Below are positions 35,504-45,200 of a DNA stretch of 64,000 nt, piece by piece. How positions within the stretch are numbered: the stretch's first letter is position 1; each line of letters starts with the position of its first letter. The notes under the pieces were generated by a model. The model had not been told where the DNA came from. It saw only the letters and a list, made by a program, of their open reading frames with translations, and did not search any database. The position numbers and the translations under genes were made by a program. Where the stretch lies: NCBI GenBank assembly GCA_016194985.1, contig JACQAK010000007.1, forward strand, positions 1 to 64,000. Direction: 5' to 3'. The stretch is from Bacteroidota bacterium (GTDB taxonomy: Bacteria; Bacteroidota; Bacteroidia; B-17B0; Aurantibacillaceae).

Positions 35504-36427
35504 TCAATAACTTAAATAAGGTAAAATCAACTTCAATTTTTCTTCATTAAACAAGCCCATTCCTTTAATAATTGACTCCGTTAGCTTTCCATGTTTTATC
35601 CTATAATTAATAAGAGCCTGTGCCGATTGAAAATTAAAATAAGGATGCTTTTTAAGACCATTTATATCAACTGAATTTATCGGAATTGCAGTAATGGCAT
35701 TCGCATTGAGTTGTATCTGAGATGTTAACGTTAAAAACAAACTATCATTCATTCCATAAATTTCTTTCAATTGGTTCAAAGAATGAAAACCTCCCAACAG
35801 GGTTCGGTATTTAATGATTCGCTTTGTGAACCCCGGGCCAATTCCTTTCAGATAAACAATAGATAAACTATCTGCCGTATTAATCTCTAAAAGTGGTTTA
35901 GAAATTACTTTTCTTTCAGCTATTCCGGTGAGATACAATGTATCTCTTCTCAATTCCTTTTTCTCACCAGGGATTAAAATATATGGCTCCAGCGCATTAT
36001 ACAATTTGTGAGAGACGCCATATAGCTTTTTTAAATCTTCGGGCTTATGAAACTTACCACCTTTATTCCTGAAATTAATTAAAGTAGTGCTTAGTTTCCT
36101 TGAAAAACCAAGTGCCATTGCCTCTTCTTGCGTAACCGTATTTGGATTAAAAACAAATCGTTCAGCTGAATAGGATTGTAAATTTTCCTTTGTTTCTTCT
36201 TGAGGAAGCTGGTCATCCTCCCGTTCTTTTTCCAAAGAACTAACTTTAGGATTCACCGATAGATGAATCAATTGTACGTTGTCGTTACGATTCAATAAAA
36301 AGGGCATTAACAAACGTACTCCAAACAAAAACGCAATAATGATACATAAAACAAAAACGCCGTTCCGCTCCTGTTTATTAAAATGAAAGAAATTAAACAA
36401 AAAAGATTTGATTTTTCGGAACGGCAT
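35504..36427 (-). CDS. ComEA-like helix-hairpin-helix membrane protein
   Basis: This 307-residue protein has a basic N-terminus and one membrane helix (about 22-48, NGVFVLCIIIAFLFGVRLL). Helix-hairpin-helix units follow in the extracytoplasmic part: GFSRKLSTTLINFRNKGGKFHKPEDLKK, INTADSLSIVYLKGIGPGFTKRIIKYR and VDINGLKKHPYFNFQSAQALINYR. ComEA-type proteins bind double-stranded DNA during natural uptake. In Bacteroidota this three-repeat form is common, but its role in transformation is unproven. Confidence 0.83.
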   Translation of the reverse strand: MPFRKIKSFLFNFFHFNKQERNGVFVLCIIIAFLFGVRLLMPFLLNRNDNVQLIHLSVNPKVSSLEKEREDDQLPQEETKENLQSYSAERFVFNPNTVTQEEAMALGFSRKLSTTLINFRNKGGKFHKPEDLKKLYGVSHKLYNALEPYILIPGEKKELRRDTLYLTGIAERKVISKPLLEINTADSLSIVYLKGIGPGFTKRIIKYRTLLGGFHSLNQLKEIYGMNDSLFLTLTSQIQLNANAITAIPINSVDINGLKKHPYFNFQSAQALINYRIKHGKLTESIIKGMGLFNEEKLKLILPYLSY

Positions 36428-36644
36428 TCTTTAAACATTAACTCAATTAAATGGAGATAAACCACTAACCCCATCTATTAAGAGTCAATTAAGCTATTAA
36501 TTTTTTTTTAGTTTCCTTCTTCGATAACTCAAAAGAAGCATATGATAACTAAATGGTTTTGAGTTTTATTCCTATTTCGAATTTTTCAACGGGAAATTGT
36601 TTTGAATAAATGGGAACTTTTTTTAAAAAAACTATCCGAAAAAA

Positions 36645-38093
36645 TTACAAAGCAACAGGTTTATTTCTTTTAAATATAAAATAGACAGGTATGCCTAATG
36701 CGATAATTAATAAGCCCATGCCGCAGTTAAAGGTTTTATATACTAATAAATCTACACAAATCAACGTTGTTAAAATAATATATAAAGCAGGAATCACAGG
36801 ATAACCAAAGGCTTTGTAAGGCCGTTCGGCATCGGGCATTTTTTTTCGCAGTACAAATAATCCGGTAATGGTGATGATATAAAATATAAGGGATGAAAAG
36901 GTGCAATAATCCAATAAATCTCCATAAGAACCACTTAAACATAATAAGGAAGCCCAGATTCCCTGAAACGTCATGGCTCTGGCAGGTACATTAAATTTAT
37001 TCAGTTTTGATGTACTCCTAAAAAACAAGCCCTCTTTTGCCATGGATTGAAATAATCGGGATCCTGCTAATATCAATCCATTATTACAACCAAAAGTAGA
37101 GATCATGATTAAAGCGGCCATTAAATATTTAGCGATATCTCCAAACACCAGAAATAAAGCTGCTGTGCCTACCCTGTCTTTTTGTGCAAACATAATCCCC
37201 TGTTCAAGCACCGTTTGCCCGTTCACCGAACCGTCTAAGGGCAGCAAACACAAATAAGCCACGTTGGCCAGAACGTATATCAATGTAACAATACACACTC
37301 CAAAAAATAAGCCTAAAGGAATATTTCGTTTTGGATTTTCTACTTCGCCTGCAATAAATGTTACATTATTCCAGGCATCACTGCTGAATAAAGAACCAAT
37401 CATCGCCAACCCCAAAGCGGTAGCTAAAGTCATACCGGATAACGGTAAGAATGATTGAGTTGTTTGTTCATTAACCGTATCAACAACTACTCCCTTTGCA
37501 TCCCAGGCCTTAGTCATGTTCGTTGAAAATACATCCGTATGAAATCCATAGTAAATCCCAACAATAATCAATGCAAACAATGCTATTAACTTTGCGGATG
37601 TGAAAATACGTTGAATGGCTTTTCCGTTCTCGATACCGCGTGTATTGATAAAGGTTAAGAGGGCGATGATAAAAATAGCCAATAACTGGGCACTGGTGAT
37701 TTTAAGTGTGGCTATTTGAAACATCACATTTCCTTCTTCAAAAAAAGGAATGAATACACCTGTAAATTTTGCAAAAGCTACGGCTACAGCCGCAATCACT
37801 CCTGTCTGAATCACCAGAAATACGGTCCAGCCATACACAAAGGCGACCAGATCTCCAAATGCTTTTTTAATGTAAACAAACTGCCCTCCGGCCTGTGGCA
37901 TCATTCCTGCCAACTCTCCGTAACTTAACGCTGCAAATAAAGTAATGACTCCTGATAAGATCCAAACAACCAACAGCCATCCGGCAGAGCCCACAACGCG
38001 TGCTATATCAGCACTCACAATAAAAATCCCTGAACCTATCATGGAACCGGCTACTAAAAGCGTGGTGTCAAATAAGTTCAGGGATTTTTTCAT
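36645..38093 (-). CDS. APC-family amino acid permease
   Basis: This 482-residue integral membrane protein has about 12 helices and the APC signature at the first helix (TTLLVAGSMIGSGIFIVSADIAR). ASL-GELAGMMPQAGGQFVYIKKAFG follows near helix 3 and FIAGEVENPKRNIPLG in the middle loop. The pattern is close to the LAT/SteT exchangers and related transporters. It ends in a basic cytoplasmic tail (FKRNKPVAL). The start is eight bases after the stop of the next permease gene, so the two are co-transcribed. Confidence 0.9.
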   Translation of the reverse strand: MKKSLNLFDTTLLVAGSMIGSGIFIVSADIARVVGSAGWLLVVWILSGVITLFAALSYGELAGMMPQAGGQFVYIKKAFGDLVAFVYGWTVFLVIQTGVIAAVAVAFAKFTGVFIPFFEEGNVMFQIATLKITSAQLLAIFIIALLTFINTRGIENGKAIQRIFTSAKLIALFALIIVGIYYGFHTDVFSTNMTKAWDAKGVVVDTVNEQTTQSFLPLSGMTLATALGLAMIGSLFSSDAWNNVTFIAGEVENPKRNIPLGLFFGVCIVTLIYVLANVAYLCLLPLDGSVNGQTVLEQGIMFAQKDRVGTAALFLVFGDIAKYLMAALIMISTFGCNNGLILAGSRLFQSMAKEGLFFRSTSKLNKFNVPARAMTFQGIWASLLCLSGSYGDLLDYCTFSSLIFYIITITGLFVLRKKMPDAERPYKAFGYPVIPALYIILTTLICVDLLVYKTFNCGMGLLIIALGIPVYFIFKRNKPVAL

Positions 38094-38101
38094 CTAAAAA
38101 C

Positions 38102-39613
38102 TTAGATTATAGAATTATCTATTCCTTGTTTTTCCAAATTACTGTTTCGTTTACCATAAATAAAGTAAACGATCACACCTAATGTTCCCCATATCAAAAA
38201 GAAGTTCCAGGTAGCAGCTCTTACCTGAGTCATTAAGAATAAATTAAACCCAACACCCAAGGTGCCAATTAAATATACTGCCGGAGTTTTGTAAGGGCGT
38301 TCTAATTCAGGTTTTTTATAACGTAAAATCATAACAGCTACGCAAACCATGGCAAATGCCAATAAAGTTCCCATACTACACATTTCACTTACTTTTTCGA
38401 TTGGCGTAAAGGCTGCAATAATAGAGATTAATCCTCCTACCAATAATGTGCTTTTATGTGGGGTTTTAAATGTTGGATGTAATGTTTTAAAGAAAGGAGG
38501 CATTAATCCGTCTTTTGACATTCCTAAGAAAATACGAGTTTGCCCCAACATCATTACCAACATAACGGATGTTAACCCTGCTGTTGCAGCAATGGTAATA
38601 ATAAATACAGCCCAATTAATCCCAATACCTGAAAAAGCCGAAGCCACCGGTGCTGCTTTATCCAATTGATCGTATTTTACCATTCCTGTTAATACCAGCG
38701 ATACTAAAATGTAAAGCACAGTACAAATAACCAATGATGCTACAATAGCAAAAGGCACATCTTTTTTAGGATTGATAGCCTCTCCTGCTTGTGTAGAAAC
38801 GGCATCAAAACCAATATAAGCAAAGAAAACAATTGTTGCTGCGGTTAATACACCACCAAAACCAAAATTCATTTTGCCAGTTAAGTTTCCAAACGCATCT
38901 TTTACAGGAACTTCATCAGGAATAAAAGGCACCCAGTTTTCTGTTTTAACATAAAATGCTCCTACTATAATTACAAAAAGAACAACAGCAATTTTTACAA
39001 TAACAATAATATTATTTGTTTTAGCAGCTTCTTTAATTCCTTTTACCAAAATGGCTGTTACGATCCAGGTAATTAAGAATGCCGGTAAATTAAAAGCAAA
39101 GCTTGGAACGTCCCATAAATCCGTTGGAAAATCCTTATTATGTTGCAGTATTTTCTCAGTAGCAGTTGCCAAGTCATTACATAACCAAATAGGAAATTCG
39201 ATTCCAAATAAATGCAGAAGTTTCACAAAATATCCGCTCCATGCTACTGCTACCGTGGTTGCCCCCATCATATATTCCAAAATCAAATTCCAGCCAATAA
39301 ACCATGCAAACAATTCACCTACAGTACCATAAGCATAGGCATAAGCTGAACCTTCTACCGGCAACACAGAAGCAAACTCCGCATAACATAGTGAAGCAAA
39401 TAAACAACCAATACCTGCAATAACAAATGCCAGAGCCAAAGCCGGCCCCGCATAATCATGAGCCGCAATACCTGTTAAGGTAAAGATTCCGCCCCCAATA
39501 ATGGCTCCTATTCCAAGGGATGTTAATCCCCATTTTGTTAATACACGCTTTAAATCATTTTTCTTCATATCTGCCTCAAAAGCAGATACCGGTTTTACTC
39601 TCCAAACTGACAT
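38102..39613 (-). CDS. APC-family amino acid permease (cationic amino acid transporter type)
   Basis: This 503-residue permease belongs to the CAT branch: LTSLGIGAIIGGGIFTLTGIAA in helix 1, CYAEFASVLPVEGSAYAYAY in helix 3, FFAYIGFDAVSTQAGEAINPKKDVP in the middle, and TPAVYLIGTLGVGFNLFLM near the end. Twelve or more helices are visible. It is the first gene of a two-permease operon. The actual substrate is not readable from sequence; relatives include YfnA and CAT-type transporters. Confidence 0.91.
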   Translation of the reverse strand: MSVWRVKPVSAFEADMKKNDLKRVLTKWGLTSLGIGAIIGGGIFTLTGIAAHDYAGPALALAFVIAGIGCLFASLCYAEFASVLPVEGSAYAYAYGTVGELFAWFIGWNLILEYMMGATTVAVAWSGYFVKLLHLFGIEFPIWLCNDLATATEKILQHNKDFPTDLWDVPSFAFNLPAFLITWIVTAILVKGIKEAAKTNNIIVIVKIAVVLFVIIVGAFYVKTENWVPFIPDEVPVKDAFGNLTGKMNFGFGGVLTAATIVFFAYIGFDAVSTQAGEAINPKKDVPFAIVASLVICTVLYILVSLVLTGMVKYDQLDKAAPVASAFSGIGINWAVFIITIAATAGLTSVMLVMMLGQTRIFLGMSKDGLMPPFFKTLHPTFKTPHKSTLLVGGLISIIAAFTPIEKVSEMCSMGTLLAFAMVCVAVMILRYKKPELERPYKTPAVYLIGTLGVGFNLFLMTQVRAATWNFFLIWGTLGVIVYFIYGKRNSNLEKQGIDNSII

Positions 39614-39772
39614 ATTATATAGTTGTTTTTTATGTGTAAATGTATCTTAACTATCCAAATATATATATTTTAATTTAAAAACACATAATAAGCCTATCTT
39701 TACAGCTACAAAAAAGTCACCTTATTTATAGGTCTTTTTACTGATGATTAATAAAAATCTTATTATTGTAGT

Positions 39773-40759
39773 GTGGAAAACAGTGAACCTGAAAATATAA
39801 ACGAAAACGAACAGTACGAGCATGTAAGCGAAGAGCAAGTGCCACGTGTATTGCCTAAACCTGTGCTGATTCAGGATAAGCAGAACTGGGTTCGGAAATC
39901 CTTAGTCAGTCTGGGTATTTATGCCTTTTTATTTTACTTTATTTTTGATGCCAATATCTCATATGTAGCTGCTGTTTTGGTTGTATTGATGATCCATGAA
40001 TTTGGACATTTTTTTGCCATGAAAGCTTTTAATTATTCGAATGTGAAATTATTTGTATTACCATTACTGGGAGCTTATGTCTCCGGCAAAAAATCAACAA
40101 TCTCTCAACGGCAAATGACTGTGGTTATTTTGGCGGGACCTGTTCCGGGAATTATTATTGGATTTTGTTTATCGGTATATGCTACGTTTTATCCTAATGA
40201 ACAGCTAAGCATGTTGGGGAATATTTTTTTGTTATTAAATGTATTTAACCTTCTCCCCTTTATGCCACTGGATGGCGGACGATTATTAGAAACCTTATTT
40301 ATCAATCATAATCATACCATCAGAGTGGTGTTTACGATCATATCCATCATGGCATTAGCCATCGTTGCGGTATTAACCAAAAGTCTCATATTTTTGATCA
40401 TTCCTGTTTCCATGGTTTTTGACCTAATTATGGAAATTAAAAATCAAAGAATCAGAGACTATCTGGATCAGGAACATATAAACTACATTGTTAATTACGA
40501 TGATTTACCGGATACCGATTACTGGACCATTCGTGATTGTATTTTACTTTCGTTCAATAAGCGGTATGCCAGTGTTCAGGCAGGAGTTCAGCAGTATAGT
40601 TTACTGGAAGGGGGACTTATACAACATGTGAATGCTGTTTTAAAAACTCCGTTTATCAAAGACACCGGTACCTTAGAAAAAATAGCTATTATTTTTACCT
40701 ATGTATTATTTTTAGTCATTCTTCCGATAACGTATTTTCTAATAAAAGTATTGATTTGA
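39773..40759 (+). CDS. M50-type site-2 protease family membrane protein
   Basis: The start is a GTG, giving an acidic N-terminus (ENSEPENINENEQYE). The 328-residue membrane protein has the zinc motif HEFGH within VVLMIHEFGHFFAMKAF (His about 75 and 79) and the third ligand in LLPFMPLDGGRLLE (about 166), which defines intramembrane site-2-type metalloproteases. Unlike RseP it has no PDZ domain. The C-terminal third is soluble, with one last helix. Substrates are unknown. The next gene overlaps it by four bases. Confidence 0.85.
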   Translation: MENSEPENINENEQYEHVSEEQVPRVLPKPVLIQDKQNWVRKSLVSLGIYAFLFYFIFDANISYVAAVLVVLMIHEFGHFFAMKAFNYSNVKLFVLPLLGAYVSGKKSTISQRQMTVVILAGPVPGIIIGFCLSVYATFYPNEQLSMLGNIFLLLNVFNLLPFMPLDGGRLLETLFINHNHTIRVVFTIISIMALAIVAVLTKSLIFLIIPVSMVFDLIMEIKNQRIRDYLDQEHINYIVNYDDLPDTDYWTIRDCILLSFNKRYASVQAGVQQYSLLEGGLIQHVNAVLKTPFIKDTGTLEKIAIIFTYVLFLVILPITYFLIKVLI

Positions 40760-41340
40760 AACAACTCATTCTCCTCTTGTTTATATCTATCAGTATTGAC
40801 ACTCAGGCTCAATCACTTGATTTTTCGATGCTTAGACGTATCAATAAAGATGAGCATCCCCAATGGGATAAAACCATGAAGATTACTTCTGCCTCTGTTT
40901 ATCCGGCTATGGTGGTTGCTCCCGGCTCTTTATTATTAACCGGTTACATCAATGATGACAAAATAATGATGCGCAATGGTGTGAAAACAGGGGTGGCTAT
41001 CGGCTTAAATGTATTACTGACTTCAGGACTAAAATATACCATTAATCGTCAGAGACCTTATGACCAATACCCTAATGATATTGTTAAACGAACAAACGCA
41101 GGTAAATATTCTTTTCCTTCAGGGCACACCTCTACTGCATTTGCAACGGCCACAGCCTTAACGCTGTCTACAAAAAAATGGTATGTGGCAGTTCCTTCAT
41201 ATGCGTATGCCTGTGCGGTTGGTTATTCTCGGATGAGATTAGGTGTTCATTTTCCGAGTGATATATTAGGCGGGATGATTGTTGGTATCGGCTCTTCACT
41301 ACTGGTGTTTCAGATCGATAAATGGCTTCAGAAAAACTGA
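40756..41340 (+). CDS. PAP2-family phosphatase
   Basis: This 194-residue protein starts at a TTG that overlaps the upstream stop codon and begins a signal peptide (MKQLILLLFISISIDTQAQ). The three PAP2 motifs are present: KYTINRQRP, SFPSGHTSTAFA (His acid/base) and SRMRLGVHFPSDILGG (His nucleophile). It is probably a membrane-associated lipid phosphatase facing the periplasm, acting on undecaprenyl diphosphate, lipid A or phospholipid. Confidence 0.88.
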   Translation: MKQLILLLFISISIDTQAQSLDFSMLRRINKDEHPQWDKTMKITSASVYPAMVVAPGSLLLTGYINDDKIMMRNGVKTGVAIGLNVLLTSGLKYTINRQRPYDQYPNDIVKRTNAGKYSFPSGHTSTAFATATALTLSTKKWYVAVPSYAYACAVGYSRMRLGVHFPSDILGGMIVGIGSSLLVFQIDKWLQKN

Positions 41341-41441
41341 GTTGTATCATTCATTTTGTTTGTTAATTTTTGTTTATTTAGACTGCTTTCCCCTATAAAA
41401 ATTGTATTTTTACAAAGAGTATTTACCTTTTATTACATTCG

Positions 41442-42080
41442 ATGAAGCATCTATTTACCATAACGTTGTTTTTTATTTCAGTAACCTTGTTTTCTCAAAC
41501 AAAAACAACACAAACTGTTACTCCGGAAAGATACCTGCAAATTTCGGGGGTGGTATTAGATGACAGCTTACAACCTCTTCCTTTTGTTTCTATCATGTTA
41601 AAAGGCACACGTTCCGGTACTGTTAGTGATTTTTACGGTTTTTTTACGATTGTAGCCCGACCAGGCGATGAAATGCAGTTTTTCTCTGTTAATCACAAAA
41701 GCAAAGCGTATAATTTATCCGATACATTAACCGGAAAGCACTACTCTATTATTCAGATTTTAACAAAAGATACGATCCAATTACCGCAGGTGAATGTATT
41801 TCCCTGGCCAAGTAAAGAGCAATTTAAACGTGCCATTCTTAATCTGGATTTAAGTGATACGGATATAGAACGAGCCTACAAGAATATGGATAATGAGGAT
41901 ATTCGCGAATCCATTAAAGGCGGCTCTATGGATGCAGCTGCCAATTACAGGGTTCGAATGCAGCAGCAGTATACGCGATTATATCAGGCCGGTCAGTACC
42001 CAAGTGTGAGCTTATTGAATCCCGTTGCCTGGTCTCAGTTTATTGATGCCTGGAGAAAAGGCAAGCTGAAGATTAAGTAA
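41442..42080 (+). CDS. exported protein with carboxypeptidase-regulatory-like domain
   Basis: This 212-residue protein has a signal peptide (about 1-19) and a CarboxypepD_reg-like domain (LQISGVVLDDSLQPLPFVSIMLKGTRSGTVSD-type strand order, about 31-110), the same module that starts many TonB-dependent receptors. The C-terminal half is charged and helical (SKEQFKRAILNLDLSDTDIERAYKN). Small proteins of this form are common in Bacteroidota and unassigned in function. Confidence 0.78.
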   Translation: MKHLFTITLFFISVTLFSQTKTTQTVTPERYLQISGVVLDDSLQPLPFVSIMLKGTRSGTVSDFYGFFTIVARPGDEMQFFSVNHKSKAYNLSDTLTGKHYSIIQILTKDTIQLPQVNVFPWPSKEQFKRAILNLDLSDTDIERAYKNMDNEDIRESIKGGSMDAAANYRVRMQQQYTRLYQAGQYPSVSLLNPVAWSQFIDAWRKGKLKIK

Positions 42081-42255
42081 TAGTCTTTCGTCATTGATTT
42101 TTCCTGCCTATTTGTTAAATCTTCTGCAGGATTTCCTATTTGTGCCAAAAACCATTCTAACGGCAATTTTGTCTTATTATAATTCTTTATCTTTAATATC
42201 ATTAATGCTATTGGGAGCATTTAAGATTAATGACATATTTCATAAGTTAAAGGAT

Positions 42256-45200
42256 ATGAAAAAAACAGCGAATATACTGTTCTTTATATTGATGTTTCAT
42301 CAATATATCTTTTCTCAAAATTTCTGGGCATACTCTGCAGGTAGTATCAAAGAAGATGAAACAATGGATATATGCTATGACTACAATGGTAACATTATAT
42401 CTGCCGGGTATATTTCAGGGCAAACCACCTTCAATTATTCTACAAATTTGGTTTTAAATTCCAATTCTAATGGCAATCCTGATATTTATATTTCCAAATC
42501 GAACTCTAGTGGTCAAATCATATGGGCCGTAAAAGCAGGCGGCAGTGGTAGTGACCGAGCTACTTCTGTAAAATCAGATGCAAACGGCAATATTTACATT
42601 ACCGGATTTTATTATGGTTCTGCCACCTTTGGTTCAATCATACTATCATCAGTTAATGGTTCTCAGGATGGTTTTATTGCCAAATTGGATATGAATGGTG
42701 TTTTTATTTGGGCAAAGTCATTTGGAGGAAATTTAGCGGAATGGGGAAATTCTATTACTGTGGATGACCTAGGGAATCCAATTGTAACAGGGCAATTTCA
42801 GGGCTCAACTAATTTTAGTGGAACTATATTAACCAGTATGACAAATCCTAATACGATGTTTGCTTCATTTGACATTTTTGTTGCCAAATATTCTCCCACC
42901 GGCAATCTAACATGGGTAAAACAGGGTTCTGCCAAATATGACGACAGAGGGTTAGATATCATTAGCGACTCTCAAAACAATATATACGTATGTGGGCAGT
43001 TTTCTGATACCATACAATTTCAAAACACCCACAATAATATGATTATGAATGCCTCATTTATTATTAAATACAATGCAAATGGGCAGGAACAATGGTTTAG
43101 AAAAGCTACCGGGGTATTTTCAATTCCATATAGTATGGTAATGGACAATTCCAATAAAATTTATATAACAGGAGATTTTCAGGGAAGTTTGACCTATTTT
43201 GGCTTATCCGGAAACAGTTTTATAAATGGTACCTATTCGAATAAAACATTTTTAATGAAAATTGATAACGCCGGAAATTTTATCTGGGGAAAATCAGAAT
43301 CAAGCACAAATTATCTTTCAGGTAAACGGGTAGCGCTAGATGCGCAACAAGATCCTTATATATTTGGTGAATTTGGTTGTACGATGACAGAATATTCAGA
43401 TGCCTATGGCCCCGGAGTTTTTAACAGTATTGGGTTTGGCGATTTGTTTATTACAAAATACAACAATACTGGCACACGCCAGTGGTTCAGGCATTTTGGC
43501 GGCCCAAGAAATGATAAAGCACATGGTTTATTAGTTGCAGGTATCAATGAACCTATCATGGCCGGTAGCTATGAGCACCATCTGAATATACCGAGTACCT
43601 ATGGCTCTCTATTAACCATTAATGACAACAACGCAACAAATAATAATTATAATTTAATACAACCAGGTAATTATTGTTCAGCTAATAATAACTATACTGA
43701 TTATACAGCGCTATCCTGTCAGGGGTACTCAGACGCCTTTATTTTCAAAGGAATTGATTTGACACGTAACCCTTACGATTATTATGACAGAAAAGGGAGT
43801 TCCTGCAATTTAGATTTTGTAGGTAATTGTTTTCAAAACTCTTTTTTAAATTGCACTGATACTATCCCATTCTGTTTAAATGGTTATATAAGTCCCAATA
43901 CACATGCCAGCACTACACAATTATATTTTAATACTTATGGCATAGGCCCTATCCACAGATATGTATGGAATAACAACTTACATGATACTTTAAGCAGTCT
44001 GTATGTAAATACCAGTGGTTACAATTCTGTTAAAGTAACTACCCTTGACGGATGTTACACCAGCAGAGACACTGTATATGTAAAAATAAATCCACTACCG
44101 CCTCCACCGGTTATTACAGATAGCTATGGTGCAAATACACTCCAACCACCTTTTACTCATTCGATACATATTTGTGGCCCTTCAACAATAACCTTAACAG
44201 GTGGCAATGTCCAAAACACAACCTATTCGTGGAGTGGTGGTTATATATCTACTCATGATTCTATTGCAATAATTAATGCTACAGGTAATTATAGTTTTAC
44301 AGTAGTAGATCGTAACGGATGCGTAAATGGGAATGATATATGGATAGAAATTGATGCGCCAATGACTCCTTTTATTCCAAAACAAACAACAGACAGTATT
44401 TTTATTTGTCAAGGGAATACTGATATTATTTATGTATACGATACAGTTTCAAATCCTTCAGGACTATATCCCTATCCTTGTGTTGATCATACAATATCGG
44501 GTATTATTTCATCTAGTCCGGGATTATATATTTTGAATGGCAATCAATGTAATTTATATTTACAAGCAAGTGCTAACGTTTCGGGATGGTATAAATATTC
44601 CTATAAGTATGGATACACATCACTATGCGGAACTTATACAGCAACATTAAATGACAGTATTTATATAACAGTGAAACCATTACCTACCGGAACTATAACG
44701 GTAACAGGCAACGCTAACCTCTGCCCCGGAGATTCATCATTGGTATCTGTAACAAGTGTTAGTGTTTCATCGGTAAATACCAGCTACACAGTATCGCCAT
44801 CCACGCCATTTTGGGTTCATCAGCAAGGACCGGTTAGCTTTTATCTGTCAATGACCGACACCTTAAGCGGTTGTACAAACTATGATTATTCTACTGTGAT
44901 GGTTACTGTAAAACCAAATCCCTTTATTATTCTTAGTCCGTATAACTCTATCATATGCCCCAATGATTCGATTAAACTCACTATTAATTTACCCGGAGCC
45001 ACAACTTACGAATGGCATGGGCCCGGAGGAATTATTCCAATTAATAGTCAAAGTATATACAGTAAAATTGCCGGTTTTTATCACTGTATTGTAACTGACA
45101 ATACAGGCTGCGTTTTTACTACCAACACCGTTGAGTTAAAACAATACGCAACCCCTTATCTGATTAGCACGCCAATCAATGTGATCTGCAACAATCAACC

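Noticed and set aside
36428-36644. Possible small RNA or gene in the gap before the amino acid permease pair
   Set aside because: The 217 bases show only AT-rich sequence without a convincing frame, promoter box or stable stem.
42094-42255. 54-residue extension of the large T9SS type B protein
   Set aside because: A normal signal peptide begins at the ATG at 42256 and a promoter-like box lies in the extension.
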